Assembly: GCF_026168105.1 (NCBI RefSeq)
Contig: NZ_LBMW01000022.1
Location: forward strand, 1-64,000
Reading direction: 5' to 3'
Origin: Streptomyces hygroscopicus
GTDB taxonomy: Bacteria; Actinomycetota; Actinomycetes; Streptomycetales; Streptomycetaceae
DNA length: 64,000 nt
Position numbers and translations under genes: made by a program. Positions 34,727 to 42,227 of the stretch are shown one piece after another (the first letter of the stretch is position 1; each line of letters opens with the position of its first letter). A model generated the notes under the pieces. It had not been told where the DNA came from and made no database searches. It was given only the letters and a program-made list of their open reading frames with translations.

Positions 34727-36457
34727 GTGGATGGCTCCGAGGGCGCACAGGTACGACGACTGCCCCAGTTGCGGTTGGACGAGCTGCTCGAGGAGTTGCA
34801 GGCGCGTCTGGACGCCGCCCGTGGCACCCGGGACCGGGTGCACAGCCTGCTCGAGGCGGTCCTCTCGGTCGGCCGCGAGCTGGACTTGGAGCATGCCCTG
34901 CGCCGCATCGTGGAGGCCGCGGCGGTCCTGGTCGATGCCCAGTACGCGGCTCTGGGCGTGATCGGGCCGGACGGCGCACGGCTGTCGAAGTTCCTGACGG
35001 TCGGCGTCAGCGAGGAGCAGATCGCCCGGATCGGCCCCTACCCGGAGGGCCACGGCATCCTGGGCGAGCTGATCCGGCACCCCGAGCCGCTGCGGCTGGC
35101 CAAGCTCTCCGAGCACCCTGCCTCGTACGGCTTCCCACCCAACCACCCGCCGATGAACACCTTCCTCGGTGTCCCGATCCGAGTCCGCGACCAGGTGTTC
35201 GGCAACCTGTACCTGACCGAGAAGCGGGGCGGGGTGCCCTTCGACAAGGAGGACGTGTCGGTGACGGCGACGCTGGCCGTGGCGGCCGGCGTGGCGATCG
35301 ACAATGCCCGCCTCTACGAGGAGTCCCGGCTGCGCGAGCGCTGGCTGCGGGCGAACGCGGAGATCACTCACAGCGTGATGTCGGGCAGCGAGCGTGGCGA
35401 GGCGCTGAACCTGATCGCCGAACGGGCCAGGGAGATCACGGGATCGGCACTGGCGGCAGTGGCGAGGCCCATGGAGCCGGTGGAGGAGACCGGGGCGCTC
35501 AGGGTGGAGATCGCCGTCGGGGTGGACGCGGACGCGCACCGGGGACTGGTGCTCCCCCTGCACGAGACCCTGATGGGGCTGGCCTTCGCCGGCGGCACCC
35601 CGGTCACCAGCGTGGACGTCACGCACGACGAGCGGATCTCTCCCGTGCCCCCGCGCTTCGAGGGTCTCGGCCCGGCCGTGGCCATCCCCATCGGGACGGG
35701 CGAGGGCGGTGTGCGGGGTGTGGTGCTGCTGGCGCGGGAAACAGGCCAGCCGGTGTTCACGACGAAGGAGAGCGAGACTCTGCAGGGCTTCGCCGCGCAG
35801 GCCGCGATTGCGATGGAACTGGCGGAGCGACGCCGGGACGCCGAGGAGATCGCGGTGCTCAAGGACCGCGACCGGATCGCCCGGGATCTGCATGACCTGG
35901 CGATCCAGCGGCTGTTCGCCACCGGCATGACCTTGCAGAGCGCGGGCCGCTTCATCGAGCACGCGGAAGCCGGCGAGCGGGTGCTGCGGGCGGTGGACGA
36001 CCTGGACGAGACCATCAAGATCATCAGGTCGACCATCTTCGGTCTGCGGGCGCGTGAGGGCGCCGACGGTCCCGGCCTGCGGGCCCGTGCAGTGCGCGTG
36101 GCAGGCGAGGCGGCGCCGGTCCTGGGCTTTGCGCCCAGCCTGCGCATGGAGGGTCTGCTGGACACCAATGTGCCGAAGGATGTCGCCGACCATGTGGTTG
36201 CGGTCCTCTCCGAGTCCCTGACCAACATCGCCCGGCACGCGCACGCCGACCGTGCCGGGGTCGTGCTCGAAACCGACGGGCGCGAGGTGCTGCTCACGGT
36301 CTCCGACAACGGCATGGGCATCCCGCCGAAGGGCCGTCGCAGCGGCCTGCACAACATGGCTGAGCGGGCCCGAGAACTGGGCGGGAAGCTGGAGTTGACG
36401 AGTCCGGCCGACGGCGGCACGACGCTGAAATGGAGCGTGCCGATAGGGGAGAACTAG
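34727..36457 (+). CDS. DevS/OsdK-like double-GAF sensor histidine kinase
   Basis: A 576-residue soluble histidine kinase. It has two GAF domains (about 50-215 and 225-375), a HisKA_3 box RDRIARDLHDLAIQRLFA with phospho-acceptor H389, and an HATPase (NIARHAHADRAGV, SDNGMGIPPKG, GLHNMAERAREL). In the first GAF, GFPPNHPPMNTFLGVPIRVR places H140 where the mycobacterial DevS heme-ligand histidine lies, suggesting oxygen or redox sensing; this alignment is from memory. GTG 34727 follows GGGAGG about nine bases upstream; an ATG at 34640 is less supported. No response regulator lies nearby, so its partner must be elsewhere. Neighbouring stress genes fit an OsdK-type role. Confidence 0.9.
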   Translation: MDGSEGAQVRRLPQLRLDELLEELQARLDAARGTRDRVHSLLEAVLSVGRELDLEHALRRIVEAAAVLVDAQYAALGVIGPDGARLSKFLTVGVSEEQIARIGPYPEGHGILGELIRHPEPLRLAKLSEHPASYGFPPNHPPMNTFLGVPIRVRDQVFGNLYLTEKRGGVPFDKEDVSVTATLAVAAGVAIDNARLYEESRLRERWLRANAEITHSVMSGSERGEALNLIAERAREITGSALAAVARPMEPVEETGALRVEIAVGVDADAHRGLVLPLHETLMGLAFAGGTPVTSVDVTHDERISPVPPRFEGLGPAVAIPIGTGEGGVRGVVLLARETGQPVFTTKESETLQGFAAQAAIAMELAERRRDAEEIAVLKDRDRIARDLHDLAIQRLFATGMTLQSAGRFIEHAEAGERVLRAVDDLDETIKIIRSTIFGLRAREGADGPGLRARAVRVAGEAAPVLGFAPSLRMEGLLDTNVPKDVADHVVAVLSESLTNIARHAHADRAGVVLETDGREVLLTVSDNGMGIPPKGRRSGLHNMAERARELGGKLELTSPADGGTTLKWSVPIGEN

Positions 36458-36489
36458 CGGGGCGCGCCGCGGACGCGCCGCGCCCCGCT
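36456..36489 (+). terminator. Terminator after the sensor kinase
   Basis: Perfect 11-bp arms AGCGGGGCGCG (36456-36466) and CGCGCCCCGCT (36479-36489) with a 12-base loop. The stem starts within the kinase stop codon, so it likely insulates the DoxX-like gene downstream. Confidence 0.8.
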
Positions 36490-36983
36490 GGTCGCCGTAG
36501 GCATTGCCTCGGCGTCCAGATGCCACAGGTGCGGTGAGAACCAGCCAGGAAGGTGCTGCCCGCGCTCGGTGTTCCGGTCGTCGCCCACGCCGACTTCAAC
36601 CTCATCTCGTGTGTGAACCTGGACAGCTGGTCCGCCATCATGGCCGGGGCGGGGCCCGCCAGATGGCCGACGGGGCCGGGCGGGAGAGCGGATCCGCGCC
36701 GGGACCGGCACCAGCCGACGCCACGCCGAAAACCGTCCGCCCGAGCCGTCCCCCTGTGCCGCACCTCTCCGTCGGAGCCCGGCATCCACTGTCGCGCGAT
36801 CACCCGTGAGGCCGGTCCTGCCTCCCGCCCGACGGCTCTCGCGCTTCTCCAACGGGCTCGCAGACGGGGACGTTCAGCCCAACGGAAGGAGCCCTTCGGC
36901 ATCCGGTCAGACCCTGCGCAGCCGACGAAAGTGAGGGATGTCAAGACAACGGCGATCCACACATCCCCGAAGGGATCACCACC
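36490..36983. other. Intergenic stretch, possible relic
   Basis: No intact gene. A plus-strand segment near 36550-36650 (ALGVPVVAHADFNLISCVNL) reads like protein but has no convincing ends or family. The DoxX-like promoter is expected near 36900-36960. Confidence 0.3.
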
Positions 36984-37613
36984 ATGGCCGCACACGAGCA
37001 CCCTCACCGGATCCAGGGCTTTCACCTGCCGGCCTTCCGTCGGCACCGGACCGCCTCCGCCTCCGACTCCGCCGTGTCACCACACCTCGACACGCACGCC
37101 GCACAGGCCCACGCCTTCGCGTCCCTGCGCATCCTCACCGGGTTCGTCTTCCTATGGGCGTTCCTGGACAAGACCTTCGGCTTCGGTTACGCGACAGCGT
37201 CCGGCAGGGGCTGGATCGACGGCGGGTCGCCGACCAAGGGTTTCCTCAGCTCCGTGGCCGCCGGCCCGATGGAGTCGACCTTCCACTCGTGGGCCGGTGA
37301 CGCGTGGGCGGACTGGCTCTTCATGCTCGGGTTGCTCGGCATCGGAGTTGCCGTCATGACGGGTGTGGCGCTGAGGCTCGCGGCGGTGGCCGGTACGGCG
37401 ATGATGACGCTGATGTGGCTGGCGGAGTGGCCGCCTGCCAAGCATCTGTCGGACGGGTCGCCGAGCATGTCGACGAATCCGTTCGCCGACTACCACGTGA
37501 TCTACGCCGTCGCGCTGATCGCGTTGGCTGCCGCCGGCGCGGGTGCCACGTGGGGGCTGGGCGGGGTCTGGGCCCGGCTTCCGATCGTCCGCGACCACGC
37601 CTGGCTTCGCTGA
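36984..37613 (+). CDS. DoxX-like membrane protein
   Basis: A 209-residue protein with a hydrophilic N terminus and four membrane segments (LRILTGFVFLWAFLDKTFGF, WLFMLGLLGIGVAVMTGVAL, LAAVAGTAMMTLMWLAEW, YHVIYAVALIALAAAGAGAT). The topology, together with the family's FLDKTFGFGYAT and GWIDGGSPTKGFL text, fits actinobacterial DoxX relatives, linked to thiosulfate/quinone or redox-stress membrane complexes. The role here is unproven. ATG 36984 follows GAAGGGATC. Confidence 0.82.
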   Translation: MAAHEHPHRIQGFHLPAFRRHRTASASDSAVSPHLDTHAAQAHAFASLRILTGFVFLWAFLDKTFGFGYATASGRGWIDGGSPTKGFLSSVAAGPMESTFHSWAGDAWADWLFMLGLLGIGVAVMTGVALRLAAVAGTAMMTLMWLAEWPPAKHLSDGSPSMSTNPFADYHVIYAVALIALAAAGAGATWGLGGVWARLPIVRDHAWLR

Positions 37614-37735
37614 CCGCCCGCGGTGCGACGGGTCCGGGTCCTGGATCCCGTCGCACCGGCCCGCGCATGGGGTCGGTCTGCCCGGCAGGAGGACCAGCGG
37701 CCCTTGCCCCGAAGAATTCCCTGAACACGACGCCG

Positions 37736-37754
37736 GAATCGGGTCTCCCGATTC
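37736..37754. promoter_or_regulatory. Inverted repeat in the leader of the first USP gene
   Basis: GAATCGGG-TCT-CCCGATTC is a perfect 8-bp-arm palindrome ending two bases before AGGAGG, the ribosome site of the USP gene. It could be an operator near a transcription start, or an mRNA hairpin gating translation. Confidence 0.5.
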
Positions 37755-37768
37755 AGGAGGTGGAGATT

Positions 37769-38677
37769 ATGCCCCGCACCATCACCGTGGGCCTCGACGG
37801 CTCGCCCGAGAGCCGGGTCGCTGCGGAATGGGCGGCTCGCGAGGCGGAGTTGTGCGGACTGCCGGTGAAGCTCGTCCACGTCTGGGAGCCGGTATCGGAG
37901 CCCATGGCGCAGGCTCCGATCCTGGGAGCCGAGACCCACCAGCACTGGACCGAGCGGGTCCCCCGCGAAGCGGCCGAGAGCCTGCGACTGCGCCATCCCG
38001 GTGTGGAGGTGACCACCGAGCAGCTGCCCGGCCGGCCCGGCGACATCCTGGCCGACGCGGCGAAGGATGCCGAACTGCTGGTCCTCGGCTCACGCGGGAT
38101 GAGCGGCATCGGCGGGTTCATGGTCGGCTCGGTCGGACTCTCCGTCGTGGCCCACGCCGAGCGGCCGGTCGTCCTGGTCCGGGTTGGGAAGCAGGTGGCC
38201 GACGAGCATCGGATGGGCCCGGCCGGCATCCCGTCCGCGGCGACACCGTTCCGGCCTGTCGTGCTCGGCCTCGACACCGCCTCCCCGCACGAAGAGCTGA
38301 TCGAGTTCGCGTTCGCCGCGGCCGCCCTCCGTGACATCACCCTGCGTGTCGTCCACGGCTGGAACCCCCCGCCCTGCTACGCCTACTGCGGACCCTCCGT
38401 GGACCTCGAACTCCGCGGCTCGCTCGCAGTGAGCGAGACCACCGCCGTGGCCGAGATCCTGCGTCCGTGGCGGCAGAGGTTCCCGGACGTCGAGGTCGTC
38501 GAGGAGTCCCGGTACGGCACCCCCGCTCAGCACCTGGTCGACGCCTCCCGGGAGGCTTCCCTGGTGGTCGTCGGCCGCCGGGTCCGCCACAGCCCGCTCG
38601 GCGCCCACATCGGGCCCGTCACCCATGCAGTCCTGCACCACGCCGCGGCGCCCGTCGCCGTCGTCCCGCACGACTGA
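37769..38677 (+). CDS. Universal stress protein, double UspA domain (1)
   Basis: A 302-residue protein with two UspA domains. Domain 1 starts ITVGLDGSPESRVAAEWAAR and has the ATP-binding pattern LVLGSRGMSGIGGFMVGSV. Domain 2 starts about residue 160 (PVVLGLDTASPHEELIEFAF) and ends LVVVGRRVRHSPLG, with LGAHIGPVTHAVLHHAAAPV. ATP-binding USPs of this type are strongly induced in hypoxia-dormancy regulons. ATG 37769 has AGGAGG upstream, and a 19-bp inverted repeat just before it may regulate the gene. Confidence 0.93.
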   Translation: MPRTITVGLDGSPESRVAAEWAAREAELCGLPVKLVHVWEPVSEPMAQAPILGAETHQHWTERVPREAAESLRLRHPGVEVTTEQLPGRPGDILADAAKDAELLVLGSRGMSGIGGFMVGSVGLSVVAHAERPVVLVRVGKQVADEHRMGPAGIPSAATPFRPVVLGLDTASPHEELIEFAFAAAALRDITLRVVHGWNPPPCYAYCGPSVDLELRGSLAVSETTAVAEILRPWRQRFPDVEVVEESRYGTPAQHLVDASREASLVVVGRRVRHSPLGAHIGPVTHAVLHHAAAPVAVVPHD

Positions 38678-38701
38678 CCCCACTGTCGAGGAGCAGACAT
38701 C

Positions 38702-38911
38702 ATGAAGGCAGCAGTCGTACGAGCCTTCGGCGAACCCCTGGTCATCGAGGAACGCCCCGACCTCGAACCCGGCCCGCTGACCTGCGCCGGCGTCACCACG
38801 TACAAGGCACTGAAGGTCGCCGACGTCAACCCCGCCCAGCTTGCGGCGATTTCCGGTGTGGGCGGCCTCGGGCACCGCGCCGTCCTCTACGACCTCGGCG
38901 CGGGGCGGTGA
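38702..38911 (+). pseudogene. Zinc alcohol dehydrogenase with large internal deletion
   Basis: A 69-codon frame beginning MKAAVVRAFGEPLVIEERPD, the classic start of AdhP-type alcohol dehydrogenases. It jumps to GPLTCAGVTTYKALKVADVN and ISGVGGLGHRAVLYDLGAG, which normally lies some 120 residues later at the NAD-binding domain. All zinc ligands of the catalytic domain are missing, and the protein stops soon after the Rossmann glycines. An in-frame deletion created this relic. AGGAG precedes the ATG, so a short peptide may still be translated. Confidence 0.75.
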
Positions 38912-38916
38912 GGACG

Positions 38917-39786
38917 ATGGACCTCCCGATTGTCGTCGGCGTCGACGGCTCCGAACCCAGCATGCGGGCCGTGGACTGGGCGGCCGACGAGGCCGCCCTG
39001 CACGGGGTGCAGTTGCGGCTGGTGTATGCCTCGCTGTGGGAGCGGTACGAGGGCGTCTCCCTCGCGCAGGATCTCGGCAGGCCATCCGAGCAGGTGATGG
39101 CCGAGGACGTCGTCGCCACCGCCGAGGGGCGCGCCCGGCGCCGCCGGGCCGACGTGAAGGTCTTCACCGAGGTGCTGCCCGAGGAACCCGAGTACGCGTT
39201 GGTGCGGGAGAGCCGCACCGCCTCTGCGATGGTCCTGGGCTCGCGTGGTCGCAGCGGAATGGCCGAGGCGCTGCTCGGCTCCGTCAGTGTGACGGTGGCC
39301 GGGCACGCGCACTGCCCAGTGATTGTGCTGCGCGGCGGTCATGACAACCAGGTTCGCTCCGGGGCGGGCCACATCGTCCTGGGCGTCGGCGAGAAGCCGG
39401 CGGATTCGGCGGCGGCAGGCTTTGCCGTCGAGGAGGCCCAACGCCGAGGCGTTCCGCTTGAGGCCGTACGAGCCTGGCTCTGCCCAGCGCGCGAGAGCAC
39501 CGACCACTCGCTGCTGGTCGGTGAGCCTGCCCGGCTGCACGAGGGGCAGGCAGTGGAGGCGCTGGAAGCGGCCTTGCGGGACGTCCCGGCCGACGTCGAG
39601 GTGCACCGGCGCGCCGTCGAGGGCCACGCCCGCCGGGTACTGCTGGATGCTTCGGCCGACGCGGACCTGCTCGTCGTGGGAGCCCGGCGGCACCAGGGCC
39701 ACTTCGGGCTCCAACTCGGCCGCGTCGCCCATGCGGTGCTGCACCACTCCGCCTGCCCGGTCGCCGTCGTACCGCAGCGGACGTGA
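38917..39786 (+). CDS. Universal stress protein, double UspA domain (2)
   Basis: A 289-residue double UspA protein. Domain 1 (IVVGVDGSEPSMRAVDWAAD) has the nucleotide-binding pattern MVLGSRGRSGMAEALLGSV. Domain 2 (about 150-285) ends LLVVGARRHQGHFGLQLGRV, then AHAVLHHSACPVAVVP. ATG 38917 is preferred; a GTG at 38908 overlaps the dehydrogenase relic's stop and is also possible. It continues the run of stress genes that includes the CBS-BON protein and pyruvate phosphate dikinase. Confidence 0.92.
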   Translation: MDLPIVVGVDGSEPSMRAVDWAADEAALHGVQLRLVYASLWERYEGVSLAQDLGRPSEQVMAEDVVATAEGRARRRRADVKVFTEVLPEEPEYALVRESRTASAMVLGSRGRSGMAEALLGSVSVTVAGHAHCPVIVLRGGHDNQVRSGAGHIVLGVGEKPADSAAAGFAVEEAQRRGVPLEAVRAWLCPARESTDHSLLVGEPARLHEGQAVEALEAALRDVPADVEVHRRAVEGHARRVLLDASADADLLVVGARRHQGHFGLQLGRVAHAVLHHSACPVAVVPQRT

Positions 39787-40024
39787 ACGCCATGACCGGC
39801 TCAGCGGCTCGCCGCGTGATCCGGGACATGGTTCGGCCGGTCGCGCGGCGGCGCTCGTAGCCGGTCGCCGGAGGCCGGGACGTAAGCGTGCCGCCGTTGC
39901 GTCGGCCGGGCCCCGGCCCGGTGGTCCGTGCCACCGCCACGCACCACCCGATGGCTGATGCCCGCCTCCGCCATCACGCCCGGCCGACTTCAACCTCGTT
40001 CTCGCGACACCGGGAGGAGCCACC

Positions 40025-40093
40025 GTGCTCGACGCACGCGCACGCCTGCTGCCGCGCAGGCACCAGGACCCCTATCTGCGCCGACTGCGCTGA
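40025..40093 (+). CDS. Putative 22-residue leader ORF before the CBS-BON gene
   Basis: GTG 40025 sits behind a strong GGGAGGAG and encodes the arginine-rich peptide VLDARARLLPRRHQDPYLRR plus two residues. Its TGA (40091-40093) abuts the GGAGG of the next gene, so ribosomes terminating here could re-initiate on the CBS-BON start. The third-position bias favours this frame over the overlapping ones. Whether it is translated is unproven. Confidence 0.35.
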   Translation: MLDARARLLPRRHQDPYLRRLR

Positions 40094-40105
40094 GGAGGAA
40101 CAACC

Positions 40106-40837
40106 ATGAAACACAACAAGGTCGGATCCGTGATGACCACGGATGTCATCCGCGCCGAGTACGGCACCCCTTTCAAGGAAGTCGCGCGGCTGCTCGCCGA
40201 CCACCGGATCAGCGGACTGCCGGTCGTCGACGAGGACGGGAAGGTCATCGGCGTGATCTCCGAGACAGACCTGTTGGCCCGTCAGGCCGAGGCTCCCGAC
40301 CCGTACGAGCCGAAGCGCCATTTCCGGTTCCCCGGGCTGACCCCCAGGTCCAGGAGGCAGGCCGCCAAGGCCAGGGCATGTACCGCCGGTCGGCTGATGA
40401 CCGAGCCGCCCGTCACCGTGCACGCCGACGAGACCATCGCCGAGGCCGCCCGGACCATGGCACAGCGGCGCGTGGAGCGACTGCCCGTGCTGGACGAGGA
40501 GGACCGCCTCGTTGGCATCGTGACGCGGCGCGACCTGCTCCAGGTGTTCCTGCGACCCGACACGGAGCTCCGGGACGAGGTGATCGAGGAAGTGCTGGTG
40601 CGCACGCTGTGGCTGGTGGCCCGCGGCATCGACGTCTCCGTGGCGGAGGGCGTGGTCACCCTCGACGGACGCATGGGGCGCAGGAGCGAGACAGAGATCG
40701 CCGTCTCGATGACGAAGCAGATCGACGGTGTGGTTGCCGTCCTCGACAAGCTCACTTACCGGTTGGACGACTCCCGTCTCGAGCCCACGGGACGGGGGCC
40801 ACAGGGTGTCGCCGAGGACTGGCTGCGGAGCCTGTGA
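40106..40837 (+). CDS. CBS-CBS-BON domain protein
   Basis: A 243-residue cytoplasmic protein. CBS 1 (about 1-60: VGSVMTTDVIRAEYGTPFKE, ISGLPVVDEDGKVIGVISET), a basic linker, CBS 2 (about 95-150: LMTEPPVTVHADETIAEAAR, VERLPVLDEEDRLVGIVTRR), and a BON domain (about 160-225: RGIDVSVAEGVVTLDGRMGR). CBS pairs bind adenosine nucleotides and sense energy state; BON may bind surfaces or ligands. Such proteins sit with USPs in actinobacterial dormancy islands. ATG 40106 has AGGAGG upstream. Confidence 0.92.
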   Translation: MKHNKVGSVMTTDVIRAEYGTPFKEVARLLADHRISGLPVVDEDGKVIGVISETDLLARQAEAPDPYEPKRHFRFPGLTPRSRRQAAKARACTAGRLMTEPPVTVHADETIAEAARTMAQRRVERLPVLDEEDRLVGIVTRRDLLQVFLRPDTELRDEVIEEVLVRTLWLVARGIDVSVAEGVVTLDGRMGRRSETEIAVSMTKQIDGVVAVLDKLTYRLDDSRLEPTGRGPQGVAEDWLRSL

Positions 40838-40864
40838 GAGGAGACGGAGCGCCCAGAAGGACCG

Positions 40865-41220
40865 ATGGCCGGGGCAAGGCCCGTCGAGCCCTTGGCGAGC
40901 GTCGCCCCATACGATGCCGTGGCGGTCGGAGGCGGAGCGTACGGCGGGCGCCGGCACGCGAACGCGTACCGCTTCGTGCGCCGCCACCGCCGAGCCTCGG
41001 CCGAGCGACCACTGAGGTTCTTCGGCGGCGGCTCGCTCGACGCTTCGGCCTCCCAGCGGGACATCGCGCCAGCGCCCGGCGTGAGGCGCGTCCTGGCACG
41101 ACTCGACAACCGTGGAACCGGGAACCTTCGACGGAGTCCCACGCCCGCCCCTGATCCGGTGGGAGCCCTCCCGGCTCACCCGGTGTCGCGCAGCACGGGC
41201 GGGCGCGGGGGCCGAATGGA
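40865..41220 (+). pseudogene. Flavodoxin-like (HemG-type) protein remnant
   Basis: The frame contains YDAVAVGGGAYGGRRHANAY, RFVRRHRRASAERPLRFFGG and GSLDASASQRDIAPAPGVRR, matching the central part of flavodoxin-domain proteins often found beside Streptomyces USP genes. The N-terminal FMN-phosphate loop is missing. After VLARLDNRGTG the match shifts frame (EPGTFDGVPRP) and ends early. It is a truncated, frameshifted relic in a 470-bp gap between two intact stress genes. Confidence 0.6.
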
Positions 41221-41310
41221 CCTGAGGGAGACCGTGCGGCCCATATCCGCCGGGTCGACGTAGCAAGACGCTGGCAATGACAAGCAGACCGAGCTCAGGA
41301 GGTGCGTACC

Positions 41311-42213
41311 ATGCTTCCACCCATCATCGTCGGAGTCGACGGATCGGCCGAGAGCCTCGCCGCCGTCGAGTGGGCCGCCCGCGAGGCGACACGCCGCGAC
41401 CGACCACTGCGAATGGTGCACGCCTGGAACCGGCGTCCTCGCCGGCAGGACGACGAGCTCACGAACGCCGCGCAGCGGCATCTGGCGCGGCGCGTCCTGC
41501 GCAAGGCGGAGGAGCGTGTCAGCGGCGCCGTCCCCGGCGTCCGCCTCATCGACGAGCAGGTCGAGGGCCCGGCAACCGCGGCCTTACTGAAGGCGTCCGA
41601 GCAGGCCGAACTGCTGGTACTCGGCTCGCGCGGGCTGAGCGGCTTCACCGGATTCCTCGTCGGCTCGGTCGCCCTGGGGGCGGTCGCGAAGGCCACGTGT
41701 CCCGTCGTCCTCGTACGCGCGGGTGAGGAGGCCGAGGACGAGCACTTCCCGGCTGACGACGGCACCCCGTCCACCCGGACCGGCTACCGGGATGTGGTGT
41801 TGGGCATCGACCTCGACGATCCCTGCGACGAGGTGATCGAGTTCGCGTTCGAGGCGGCTCGGCTGCGGCACACCCGGCTGCAAGTCGTATACGCGTGGCA
41901 GGCACCCTCCGCGATCAGCCTCGGTCCCGGGGACATCGGTCTGGTCGACGAACCTCAGCAGGCCGAGGAGTGGCAGGAGTTCCTCTCCGCCGTCCTGCGC
42001 ATGTGGCGCGACAAGTACCCCGAGACCGAGGTCCTTGAGACCGTCGTGGAGGGCAAAGCGTCCACCGCCCTCGTCCGGGCCGCTTCTGCGGCGAGCCTGC
42101 TCGTCGTCGGCCGTCGCCTGGCCGAGCGGCCGACGGTCCCGCGCCTCGGACCCGTCGCCCATGACGCGGCCCATCACGTCGGCTGCCCGCTGGCCGTCGT
42201 TCCCCACGAGTGA
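41311..42213 (+). CDS. Universal stress protein, double UspA domain (3)
   Basis: A 300-residue double UspA protein. Domain 1 (PPIIVGVDGSAESLAAVEWA) has LVLGSRGLSGFTGFLVGSVA; domain 2 (DVVLGIDLDDPCDEVIEFAF) ends LLVVGRRLAERPTVPRLGPV. It is closest in layout to the first USP of the island. ATG 41311 has GGAGG eight bases upstream. Codon 92 is TTA (41584-41586), so translation may depend on bldA. The stop lies 14 bases before the pyruvate phosphate dikinase ATG, so the two probably share a message. Confidence 0.93.
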   Translation: MLPPIIVGVDGSAESLAAVEWAAREATRRDRPLRMVHAWNRRPRRQDDELTNAAQRHLARRVLRKAEERVSGAVPGVRLIDEQVEGPATAALLKASEQAELLVLGSRGLSGFTGFLVGSVALGAVAKATCPVVLVRAGEEAEDEHFPADDGTPSTRTGYRDVVLGIDLDDPCDEVIEFAFEAARLRHTRLQVVYAWQAPSAISLGPGDIGLVDEPQQAEEWQEFLSAVLRMWRDKYPETEVLETVVEGKASTALVRAASAASLLVVGRRLAERPTVPRLGPVAHDAAHHVGCPLAVVPHE

Positions 42214-42227
42214 GAGGCCCGAGCGCG

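Noticed and set aside
34478..36526. A 680-codon minus-strand frame over the sensor kinase
   Set aside because: The plus-strand kinase has intact GAF, H-box and ATPase motifs. The antisense frame is low-complexity and an artefact of codon bias.
39949..40109. A zinc-finger-like small protein with CxxC overlapping the leader ORF
   Set aside because: Its codon bias is poor and no ribosome site precedes it. The overlapping 22-codon frame has a better ribosome site.
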